In this document: positions 11,471-20,256 of the stretch, in pieces
How positions within the stretch are numbered: the first letter of the stretch is position 1
How the letters are laid out: the number at the start of each line of letters is the position of its first letter
DNA from: Synanceia verrucosa
Lineage: Eukaryota; Chordata; Actinopteri; Perciformes; Synanceiidae
Direction of reading: 5' to 3'
Length of the DNA: 64,000 bases
NCBI GenBank assembly: GCA_029721515.1
Contig: CM056550.1
Span: 14,868,906 to 14,932,905, forward strand
Translations under genes and position numbers: made by a program
Notes under the pieces: model-generated
The model's input: the letters and a program-made list of their open reading frames with translations, nothing else
What the model was told of the DNA's origin: nothing
The model's database searches: none

Positions 11471-12860
11471 ATTCCAGGTTTTTCCATCAGTATTCAAATG
11501 ACTCTAATTTCATGCATAATAATAATAATATTATAATAATGTAATAATTCAGTTATGTTGATCCCCATGTGTCTCTGTTGTCTGTAGTGAAATAAAAGAG
11601 ATTCTGGGCTTCAGGAAGCATCAGATCTGTATGAAGGAAGCTGCCCTGCTGGATTATTATGTCTGTGGTTTCTGGTGGGCAAAAGAAGCCAGCTTCACCA
11701 GCGTACAGACCTCCTTCATCATGGCTGTGCTGCACATGCTGCTGGAAAACATAAGAGGTGGGGAGGACAGGACTGTCAGGAATTATTGATAACATTTCTA
11801 TGTAGAATTATTTTAAAAAAGGCACTGAATAAAAGTAATGCTATTCCTAAAAACACATTGCTATTATCATTTTTTAAAAATGTTGCCATGTCCAAAATTT
11901 CTCTTTTGTGTATCTTTGTGACATTTGGCTCCCACTTCTAACAGAGTGTGACACCTCGTGGCTGAATGGCATCAACAGCACCTTTAAGTCCTTATTTTAT
12001 CTACCAGCCATAACATGTTGACCACGTTGACATGGATATTCAGTATATGTCTTATCTGATTTTCCAGAGAAGCAGTTGTCTCTAGTGGAGAATCTGAGGG
12101 AGTTTGCTCAGGCCTTGTGGACTGCCAGCCAGCCCAGGACTTCTGATGAAGACACTGCACCACTTCTAGACAGAGAAGAAGCCATGGCACTCATGACCTA
12201 CATCAGGGGCAGGTCAGAGGAATCCTGAACATGCTCTTATATGCATGCACAGGTCTAGATATTCATCTTTTTTTCAAGCTCTTTGTCTCATGTGAAAGGT
12301 TATAAATCCATATTCACCATCTATCCAGCCAAAAACATATGTCCATCCATTTGCTCTGTTCAGACCCCGTGTGTATGCTAACCTACATTAAAGCTATAGT
12401 CGGTAATCCTGTCCAGAACACTTTTACTGGATGAAATGTTCCTTCCACCCTGAGAGCAGTCAGTACATCATGTGTTCAGAAAAAGGAAGGAAAAGAATCC
12501 GAGCTCTGTGGCAGCTGCAGGACTGAAAAACTCTGACCAATCAACTGACACTCTGTCCCAATGGAAAGAACCAATCAGATGCCTTCATGTCTCGTCCTGA
12601 TCACACACCTGAGGAGGAGTCACATTGTGGTTTTAGTGTAACATTTCACATAGATGCTGTGGTAAAACAGCTCAGTGCTCTTCTGGGCTAGAATGCATTT
12701 TAATAATTTAACAGCTGATCTTGTGTTTTCTGTTGGCTGTAGTTTGTTTCAGAAATACAGACTCTACGAGCTGCTCTTCACCACATCCAGAGAGGAGCTA
12801 CTGGCAGGCATGGAGGTGTGTGTGTGTGTGTGTTTCCATGTACATATATGTGTATATATA

Positions 12861-12926
<66 letters not shown>

Positions 12927-13040
12927 TTTATTTCACACTTTAAACATTGTGTTTTCCAGAGGACCGTTGAGGTGTTCAGCTGCCAGGGTGCTCTCACCCC
13001 ACTGGAGGAAGGCATTTCCACTCATCTGCCCTTCCAGTGA
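10740..13040 (+). CDS. cfap119: Ciliary C1a-32/CFAP119-like protein (CLAMP domain), six exons
   Basis: Exons 10740-10781, 10857-10945, 11588-11757, 12068-12212, 12743-12815 and 12960-13040 join to 600 bp (199 residues plus stop). All introns are GT-AG and all phases agree. The protein starts MSGGVTGRESNKLQ and has a helical core with EILGFRKHQICMKEAALLDY and YVCGFWWAKEASF, then VENLREFAQALW and LYELLFTTSREELL. The aromatic LDYY..GFWWAKE segment is what I associate with the CLAMP family (Chlamydomonas FAP119/C1a-32, human CFAP119/CCDC189), a subunit of the C1a projection of the ciliary central apparatus. The X-box just upstream supports a ciliary role. Introns carry a hAT fragment, a truncated MITE and two TA/TG microsatellites. 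A polyadenylation signal lies at 13259-13264. The gene model is strong; the family name is from memory and less sure. Confidence 0.8.
11029..11115. mobile_element. hAT-type transposon fragment
   Basis: Repeated GAGCCGGCTCTTT-type words (GATCCGGCTCTTTTGACTC and AAGAGCCGGCTCTTTCGACT) are typical of subterminal repeats of teleost hAT elements. Lies in intron 2 of the cfap119-like gene. Confidence 0.45.
11403..11470. repeat. (TA)n(TG)n microsatellite
   Basis: About 50 bp of TA followed by about 18 bp of TG, in intron 2 of the cfap119-like gene. Confidence 0.97.
12387..12640 (+). mobile_element. MITE family M2, truncated copy
   Basis: Starts with ATTAAAGCTATAGTCGGTAA and matches, in inverse orientation, the right half of the element at 56291-56765 (shared CAGTACATCATGTGTTCAGA and AGAGCTCTG). 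The opposite terminus is missing. Lies in intron 4 of the cfap119-like gene. Confidence 0.7.
12814..12923. repeat. (TG)n and (TA)n microsatellite at a splice donor
   Basis: The donor of exon 5 (GAG|GTGTGTGTG) is itself the first unit of a TG run, followed by about 80 bp of TA. The array fills most of the short intron 5, ending 35 bases before the next acceptor. Confidence 0.95.
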
Positions 13041-13062
13041 ATGGCTCTGCTCCTGCTATGAT

Positions 13063-13104
13063 GGATGCATGGATGGATGGATGGATGGAGGGATGGATAG
13101 ATGA
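13063..13104. repeat. (ATGG)n microsatellite
   Basis: Short ATGG/GATGG run in the 3' untranslated region of the cfap119-like gene. Confidence 0.85.
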
Positions 13105-13258
13105 TGGAAAGCATCGGTGTGAGCTGGCACTTGTTGTTCCTTCGTTGTCCACAGTATGGAGCAGTCTGTCCACAAACATCTTTGTCCTCTTGCTTTGTTT
13201 CTGATCATTTCTCACACTCCATCTTATTAGTTTGCTGCACATGACAAAATGACTGATA

Positions 13259-13264
13259 AATAAA
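13259..13264 (+). terminator. Polyadenylation signal of the cfap119-like gene
   Basis: AATAAA 219 bases after the stop codon. Confidence 0.55.
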
Positions 13265-13540
13265 GTGATCATTTATCATGAACAAAGCTGATATTTTGAC
13301 TTTGTGTGAGTCAAGTGATGTGTAGATTTCCCAAAGGTCGCCTGTTTGGAAACGATCATAATAAAATAATTCTCATGTGGTGTCATATAACAAATTATTC
13401 ATTATTATGTTCATGTTACATTGAACAGTGATTTGTAGTGACTTATGCTTCCCTTTATGGGAATTTGGTGTTCTGAAACACTAACACCGGTTCATCCACA
13501 GGGACTGCCAAAATCAACACAAATTTAAATTTAAATAACT

Positions 13541-13735
13541 TTATATATATATGTACATATATACGTACATATATATGTATTTATATGTACGTATATATGT
13601 ATATATACGTGTATATACACATATATGTATATACACGTGTATATATACATATATACAGATATGTATATATACACGTGTATATACACATATGTATATACAC
13701 GTGTATATATACATATGTGTATATATATATATATA
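13541..13735. repeat. AT/ACGTAT palindromic array
   Basis: About 195 bp alternating TATATAC and GTATATA words with embedded ACGT, largely self-complementary. It runs directly into the left terminal repeat of the Tc1 element. Confidence 0.9.
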
Positions 13736-14987
13736 CACACTATATTGCCAAAAGTATTCGCTCACCTGCCTTGACTCACATATGAACTTAAGTGACATCC
13801 CATTCCTAATCCATAGGGTTCAATATGACGTTGGTCCACCCTTTGCAGCTATAACAGCTTCAACTCTTCTGGGAAGGCTGTCCACAAGGTTTAGGAGTGT
13901 GTTTATGGGAATTTTTGACCATTCTTCCAGAAGTGTATTTGTGAGGTCACACACTGATGTTGGATGAGAAGGCCTGGCTCTCAGTCTCTGCTCTAATTCA
14001 TCCCAAAGGTGTTCTATCAGGTTGAGATCAGGACTCTGTGCAGGCCAGTCAAGTTCATCCACACCAGACTCTGTCATCCATGTCTTTATGGACCTTGCTT
14101 TGTGCACTGGTGCACAGTCATGTTGGAAGAGGAAGGGGCCAGCTCCAAACTGTTCCCACAAAGTTGGGAGCATGGAATTGTCCAAAATGTCTTGGTATGC
14201 TGAAGCATTCAGAGTTCCTTTCACTGGAACTAAGGGGCCAAGCCCAGCTCCTGAAAAACAACCCCACACCATAATCCCCCCTCCACCAAACTTTACACTT
14301 GGCACAATGCAGTCCGACAAGTATCGTTCTCCTGACAACCACCAAACCCAGACTCATCCATCAGATTGACAGATGGAGAAGTGTGATTCGTCACTCCAGA
14401 GAACATGTCTCCACTGCTCTAGAGTCCAGTGATGGCGTGTTTTACACCACTGCATCTGACTCTTTGCATTGCACTTGGTGATGTATGGCTTGGATGCAGC
14501 TGCTCGGCCATGGAAACCCATTCCATGAAGCTCTCTGTGCACTGTTCTTGAGCTAATCTGAAGGCCACATGAAGTTTGGAGGTCTGTAGTGATTGACTCT
14601 GCAGAAAGTTGGTGACCTCTTCACACTATGTGCCTCAACATCCACTGACCTCGCTCAGTCAGTTTACGTGGTCTACCACTTCATGGCTGAGTTGCTGTCG
14701 TTCCCAAACACTTCCACGTTCTTATAATCCAGCTGACAGTTGACTGTGGAATATTTAGAAGTGAGGAAATTTAAGGACTGGATTTGTTGCACAGGTGGCA
14801 TCCTATCACAGTTCCACGCTGGAATTCACTGAGCTCCTGAGAGCGACCCATTCTTTCACAAATGTTTGTAAAAGCAGTCTGCATGCCTAGGTGCTTGATT
14901 TTATACACCTGTGGCCATGGAAGTGATTGGAACACCTGATTCTGATTATTTGGATGGGTGAGCGAATACTTTTGGCAATATAGTGTG
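13736..14987 (-). mobile_element. Tc1/mariner transposon, full length, inactive
   Basis: Terminal inverted repeats CACACTATATTGCCAAAAGT (left, 13736) and its complement ending GGCAATATAGTGTG (right, 14987) bound a 1.25-kb element with a transposase gene on the minus strand. The left flank is TA; the right flank is TC, so the target duplication has decayed on one side. Confidence 0.9.
13820..14665 (-). pseudogene. Tc1-family transposase, nonsense-inactivated
   Basis: DDE transposase acting at the transposon ends. Read on the minus strand, one frame covers VHRELHGMGFHGRAAASK, the first catalytic Asp in VLWSDESHF, then KFGGGGIMVWGCF, the second Asp in FQHDCAPVHKA and the Glu in SPDLNLIEHLWDELE, to the end KGGPTSY. 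A TGA at 14356-14354 interrupts this frame directly after ICQSDG, where the family usually has Arg (CGA), so a simple CpG decay. A further in-frame TGA lies upstream near 14621. The helix-turn-helix part before that is poorly preserved. Catalytic residues are still visible, so inactivation looks fairly recent. Confidence 0.85.
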
Positions 14988-15100
14988 TCAGTTTTAGCAC
15001 CACATATCCAAGTGGTCTGGGTCGCATTTGAAAAAAATCAGTGTCGTTCAGACTGTAATTAGAAGATCAGATACAGGTCGCATAAAGGTGAAAAAATTTG
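14988..15100. repeat. Interspersed repeat family R2, copy 1
   Basis: Shares CACATATCCAAGTGGTCTGG, GTGTCGTTCAGACTGT and AGATCAGATACAGGT with 61480-61585. Directly abuts the Tc1 right end, suggesting Tc1 inserted into it. This type of sequence is common near termini of fish hAT-like MITEs. Confidence 0.6.
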
Positions 15101-15335
15101 TTATTGCATTAGAATTTCTGATATAGTTATACAATTTAGGAACATAATGACTTACGATAGAATAGAATAGAATAGAATAGTTTTTTTATTTATCCCCCAT
15201 TGGGGGAAATTAACCCACCACAATAGCATAGACTGTTATAGACTGACTATAATACTATACTATAATAATAATACTAATAATAATAAGTAACAATAGAATA
15301 GACTAAAATATTTACAATATGTACAAGATACAATG

Positions 15336-15337
<2 letters not shown>

Positions 15338-15401
<64 letters not shown>
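15338..15401. repeat. (TA)n microsatellite in the LINE 3' region
   Basis: About 64 bp of uninterrupted TA within the 3' untranslated part of the L2-type element. Confidence 0.97.
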
Positions 15402-15405
<4 letters not shown>

Positions 15406-15550
15406 CACAGAGCTGAACTATTAATTAAACACAATTATCAGATGAATAACCCATGTTTTTTTGTGGAAAAAGGCAGTGCAAATTTTCTATGCAAAGGGTA
15501 GTACTTGAAAACAATGACAGTGATGGAGATGAGTCCAGATTGTGTTTACA

Positions 15551-18500
15551 TCAGCCAGTGATGCTGATGTTGTAAAGTTTTATTGCTGATGGTATGAATG
15601 ACCTGCGGTAGCGCTCCTTCTTGCAGGGTGGAAGTCTCAGTCTGCAGCTGAAGGAGCTGCTTAAAGCCTCCACAGTCCCATGCAGAGGGTGAGAGGGGTT
15701 GTCCATGATGGAGGTGAGCTTAGCTAACATCCTCCTGTCAGCCACCTCCTCTATGGAGTCCAGGGATCAGTCCAGGACAGATCTGGCCCTCCTGACCAGC
15801 CTGTTCAGTCTCTTCCTGTTTCTCTCTGTGCTCCCTGCTCCCCAGCAGACCACTGCAGAAAACACTGCAGACGCCACCACAGTGTCATACAAAGTCCATA
15901 GCAGAGTCCTGCAAACTCCAAAGGACCTCAGTCTCCTCAGCAGGTGGAGACGACTTTGGCCCCTCTTGTACAGGACATCTGTGTTGTGAGTCCAGTCCAG
16001 TTTATTGTTGAGGTGAACACCCAGGTACCTATAGCTCTCCACCATTTCAATGTCCAGGCCCTGGATGTTCACTGGTGCTGTCTGGGGTGTCTTCCTCCTG
16101 TGGAAGTCAATGACCATCTCCTTGGTCTTACTGGAGTTGAGCTGAAGGTGGTTATGCTCACACCAGTTGACAAAGTCAGTGATGACGGTCCTGTACTCCC
16201 GATCGTCCCCCTCAGACACACATCCAATCATAGCTGTGTCGTCAGAGAACTTCTGGAGGTGACAGCTCCCAGAGTTGTATCTGAAGTCCGATGTGTACAG
16301 GGTGAAGAGAAAGGGGGAGAGCACTGTCCCCTGTGGGGCCCCCGTGCTGCAGACTACCATGTCCGACACACAGTCCTGAAGCCTCACGTACTGTGGTCTG
16401 TTGGTGAGGTAGTCTATGGTCCATGCAGCCAGGTGACAGTCTACTCCCACACTTTCAAGCTTCCCCCTGAGCAGAGAAGGCTGGATCGTGTTGAAAGCAC
16501 TGGAGAAATCAAAGAACATGATCCTCACAGTGCTGCCAGTGTTCTCCAGGTGAGTCAGTGATCTGTGCAGCAGGTAGATTACTGCATCATCCACTCCGAT
16601 GTTCGGTTGGTAGGCAAACTGTAGTGGGTCCAGATGTGAGTTCACCATGAGGCAGAGATTTCTCAGCATGATCCTTTCCAGGGTCTTCATCAGGTGAGAA
16701 GTGAGGACCACATGCCTGAAGTGGTTGGGCTCCCTGGGGTGCGTCGTCTTCGGGACAGGAACCACACAGGAAGTCTTCCACAGCTTTGGGACTCTCTCCA
16801 GACTCAGGCTCAGGTTGAAAATGTGCAGCAGCACCTGACAGAGCTGGTCTGCACAGTCCTTAAGGAGTCTGGAGCTGATGCCGTCGCGGCCTGTGGCCTT
16901 CCTTGCCTTCATCCTCTTCAGTTCACTTCTCACCTGGTCAGCTGTGATGGAGATGGTGGTGGTGTTGATGGTGCAGGAGGATGAGGGGTGGTGGTGGTGT
17001 TGGGGTGTTGGTGCTGGTGGTGGAGGAGGATGAGGTGAGGATGGATGGTGGTGGTGGTGGGGTGTTGGTGCTGATGGTGGATGAGGATGAGGTGAGGATG
17101 GATGGTGGTGGTGGTGGGGTGTTGGTGCTGATGGTGGAGGAGGATGAGGTGAGGATGGATGGTGGTGGTGGTGGGGTGTTGGTGCTGATGGTGGAGGAGG
17201 ATGAGGTGAGGATGGATGGTGGTGGTGGTGGGGTGTTGGTGCTGATGGTGGAGGAGGATGAGGTGAGGATGGATGGTGGTGGTGGTGGGGTGTTGGTGCT
17301 GATGGTGGAGGAGGATGAGGTGAGGATGGATGGTGGTGGTGGTGGGGTGTTGGTGCTGATGGTGGATGAGGATGAGGTGAGGATGGATGGTGGTGGTGGT
17401 GGGGTGTTGGTGCTGATGGTGGAGGAGGATGAGGTGAGGATGGATGGTGGTGGTGGTGGGGTGTTGGTGCTGATGGTGGAGGAGGATGAGGTGAGGATGG
17501 ATGGTGGTGGTGGTGGGGTGTTGGTGCTGATGGTGGAGGAGGATGAGGTGAGGATGGATGGTGGTGGTGGTGGGGTGTTGGTGCTGATGGTGGATGAGGA
17601 TGAGGTGAGGATGGATGGTGGTGGTGGTGGGGTGTTGGTGCTGATGGTGGAGGAGGATGAGGTGAGGATGGATGGTGGTGGTGGTGGGGTGTTGGTGCTG
17701 ATGGTGGAGGAGGATGAGGTGAGGATGGATGGTGGTGGTGGTGGGGTGTTGGTGCTGATGGTGGATGAGGATGAGGTGAGGATGGATGGTGGTGGTGGTG
17801 GGGTGTTGGTGCTGATGGTGGAGGAGGATGAGGTGAGGATGGATGGTGGTGGTGGTGGGGTGTTGGTGCTGATGGTGGATGAGGATGAGGTGAGGATGGA
17901 TGGTGGTGGTGGTGGGGTGTTGGTGCTGATGGTGGAGGAGGATGAGGTGAGGATGGATGGTGGTGGTGGTGGGGTGTTGGTCCTGATGGTGGAGGAGGAT
18001 GAGGTGAGGATGGATGGTGGTGGTGCTGGGGTGTTGGTGCTGATGGTGGATGAGTATGAGGTGAGGATGGATGGTGGTGGTGGTGGGGTGTTGGTGCTGA
18101 TGGTGGAGGAGGATGAGGTGGGGAGGAGTGGTGGTGGTAGTGGGGTGTTGGTGCTGATGGTGGATGAGTATGAGGTGAGGATGGATGGTGGTGGTGGTGG
18201 GGTGTTGGTGCTGATGGTGGAGGAGGATGAGGTGGGGTGTTGGTGCTGATGGTGGAGGAGGATGAGGTGGGGAGGGGTGGTGGTGATGGTGGGGGTGGCA
18301 GAGGGCTGAGGTGTTGTGAAGAAAGAGCTGGCTGGCTGGTGCTTTGATGAGTGGGGGCACAGTCAAACCTGTTGAAAAACAGATTTAGTTCATTGGCCCA
18401 CTCCTGGTCTCCTTCAGCTCCCCTCTCATGGCCTCTGCTGTGACCAGAGATGGTTTTTAGGTCTCTCCAGACCTCCCTTGCGTTGTTCTGTTGCAAGTTA

Positions 18501-18969
18501 CTTTCCATCCTGGTCCTGTAGCTGGCCTTGCCCTCCTTGATCTTCTTCTTCAGCTCTCTCTGTACCCTCCTCAGCTCCTCTTTGTCCCCAGATCCAAAGG
18601 CCCTCCTCTTCTCCTTCAGCAGGGCCTTCAGCTCAGGGGTCACTCAGGGTTTACTGTTGGAGAAGCACCGTACTTTCCTGGTGGGTACGGTGTTCTCCAC
18701 ACAGAAGTTTATGTAGTCCGTTACACAGTGGGTCATGGTGTCAATGTCCTCACCGTGGGGATCACATACTGGCAGAATGTGGGGAGAGTGGTGGAGAGCG
18801 ATGTGTGGTTAAAGTCTCCTGAGATGATGATCAGAGACTGAGGGTGAGCTGTTTGAAGCTGGGACACTTCACTGTGGATGAGCTCACAGGCTGAGGGGGG
18901 ATGTAAACGGCGATCGTGATCACGTGTGAAAACTCCCTCGGCAGATAATATGGACATGACAGTGAACAA
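15551..18969 (-). pseudogene. L2-type LINE protein (endonuclease remnant, Pro/His linker, reverse transcriptase)
   Basis: The product would nick target DNA and reverse-transcribe its own RNA. At the N-terminus an APE-type endonuclease piece carries SGDFNHTSL; just before it the frame is shifted, and just after it a stretch is deleted. The next block (CVTDYINFC..VRCFSNSKP) runs into a TGA at 18646-18644 where Trp is expected. A 958-codon frame then holds a basic region (ALLKEKRRAFGSGDKEELRR), the repeat linker, and the RT core: RKATGRDGISSRLL, the metal-binding Asp in MFFDFSSAFNTIQ, GAPQGTVLSPFLF and FSDDTAMIG (both Asp present, Ser for the usual Ala). It stops at a TGA (15769-15767) after RARSVLD, and the same frame continues to 15551. 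So RT motifs are intact but the whole is disabled. Confidence 0.88.
16980..18275. repeat. 57-bp minisatellite inside the LINE reading frame
   Basis: About 22 tandem units of 57 bp plus a partial one. Plus-strand core GGTGGTGGTGGTGGGGTGTT then GGTGCTGATGGTGGAGGAGG, with a variable position giving either GGAGGAGGATGAGG or GGATGAGGATGAGG. In the LINE sense frame each unit encodes 19 residues rich in Pro, His and Ser (PSAPTPHHHHHPSS core). Units near the 5' side of the LINE sense strand (about 18000-18275 here) are the most diverged. The plus strand is strongly G-rich with G-quadruplex-like runs. Two other frames are also open throughout but are only by-products. Confidence 0.95.
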
Positions 18970-19010
18970 AGGTCAGAAACAGAGAGGTTTGGTGTAAGAC
19001 TCGACAGGTT

Positions 19011-19530
19011 AAATGGTATAAACAGGATGGAGCTTTAAGTGGCCAAAAGGGTTGAAACATAATAATGATGCACAAAATTGTTGTAACCACTGAATTAACT
19101 GAGACAAGTGTGATGTGTCTGTTATATCAGAGAAATATTCCACTAGTTCACATTCATTTGTTACATTTTTTGAATAAATCAGAACCTTTTTAACCATTCA
19201 TCACCATCTGAGAATCGCCTCCAGTCCAACACTAATCAAATTATTGTATTAATAAAGAATCACAGACAGTACCAGGTTGGCTCCACCGATTACTCTGCAA
19301 AACTGGCTTCAGCACGAGCCATGCTGGGCCGTCATAGTGTTTGCCATATACAGTGTTGTAAAACATGAAAAACACTTTCTCTGGCGAGATTTTTCAAATG
19401 AATATGAAAGGTCCATGCCCCTCATTCTCGCATGTCTCATGTGCTTCTTCCCACTGAATGGTTCCCAACTCACTAAATACCACATTATGCTATGCAGGTT
19501 CAGTTTTTCAATCAATAAATATTAGTTCTT
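19011..19530. other. Intergenic, nothing recognised
   Basis: No gene features. Separates the L2-type element from the start of the bphl duplication block. Confidence 0.4.
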
Positions 19531-20256
19531 TTCTTCTTTGGCTTCAAAACCTATAGTAGTTATTGTATCAGTAAATTTAGGCACCAACATGTAAAATTGT
19601 TTTGTCATTGTGTGACAGCAGCTGTTTTTACCCATGGCCGTCAACCCTGAACATTTGTTGACACAGACTGCGAACAAGAAAGCCAGTTTTTTGTTGTTTA
19701 AGGCCATTGTGTATCAAGTAAATAATCATAACTGGAGAACTGAGCTAAAGTAAATGGGAAAAACTGTAACCATGGCAGCCGAACGTTGAATTGTTGTTAT
19801 GCAAATCTCTGTTTTGTCTTGCTGCTGCTTACAGTTAGCTACAGTAGAGTGTCAGTTTTGCCTCGCTGAAGGCTATTGATTCTTTTCAGTGAAGGCAACA
19901 TTAAATGTTTGACCACGTCCACATTGAGGCCACACCTGTTGTCCATAAATAGGACAGAGTGTCAGACTGATGCAGGATTTCATGATCTTCAGTCAGAAAG
20001 AGGAGAACTGCTCAGTCGGTGCAAACATCTGAAGAATGGCGTTATTACTGGGAAGACGTTTCTTTACCTGCAGAGCTGATGTTAAAAGAGTCGTGACAGC
20101 GACCCAGTCATACTGGTAAGTGTTTAGGGTCATATTTGCTTAAATATGATATGATGATGACATGATATAAAGCTGCCAGTTAATGTAGTATGTCCACATA
20201 TGTTAGAAACGTGGCACACAAGTCTTAAAAGATCCAAACAAAATATGGCTTTGTCC
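19531..20256 (+). repeat. bphl duplication block, 5' part, copy A
   Basis: Nearly identical to 29425-30152, with only about one difference per hundred bases. It covers the 5' flank, the probable promoter and leader (including CCATAAATAGGACAGAGTGT, a possible TATA-like site), exon 1 and the first part of intron 1. Confidence 0.9.

Larger units (their letters stand above)
15150..19010 (-). mobile_element. L2-type LINE, 5'-truncated, with expanded linker
   Basis: Minus-strand non-LTR retrotransposon. Order on its sense strand: endonuclease remnant (18969-18733), linker with the 57-bp minisatellite (about 18275-16980), reverse transcriptase (about 16980-15767), a C-terminal segment to 15551, a 3' untranslated region holding a TA run (15338-15401), and a tail GGGGGATAAATAAAAAAACT followed by TATTC repeats ending near 15150. 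The tail and protein are typical of the teleost L2/Maui group. Confidence 0.88.

Noticed and set aside
16930..18366. A 422-codon plus-strand frame and a 478-codon second minus-strand frame across the 57-bp array
   Set aside because: The unit length is divisible by three, so several frames remain open. Only the frame joined to reverse transcriptase motifs has meaning.
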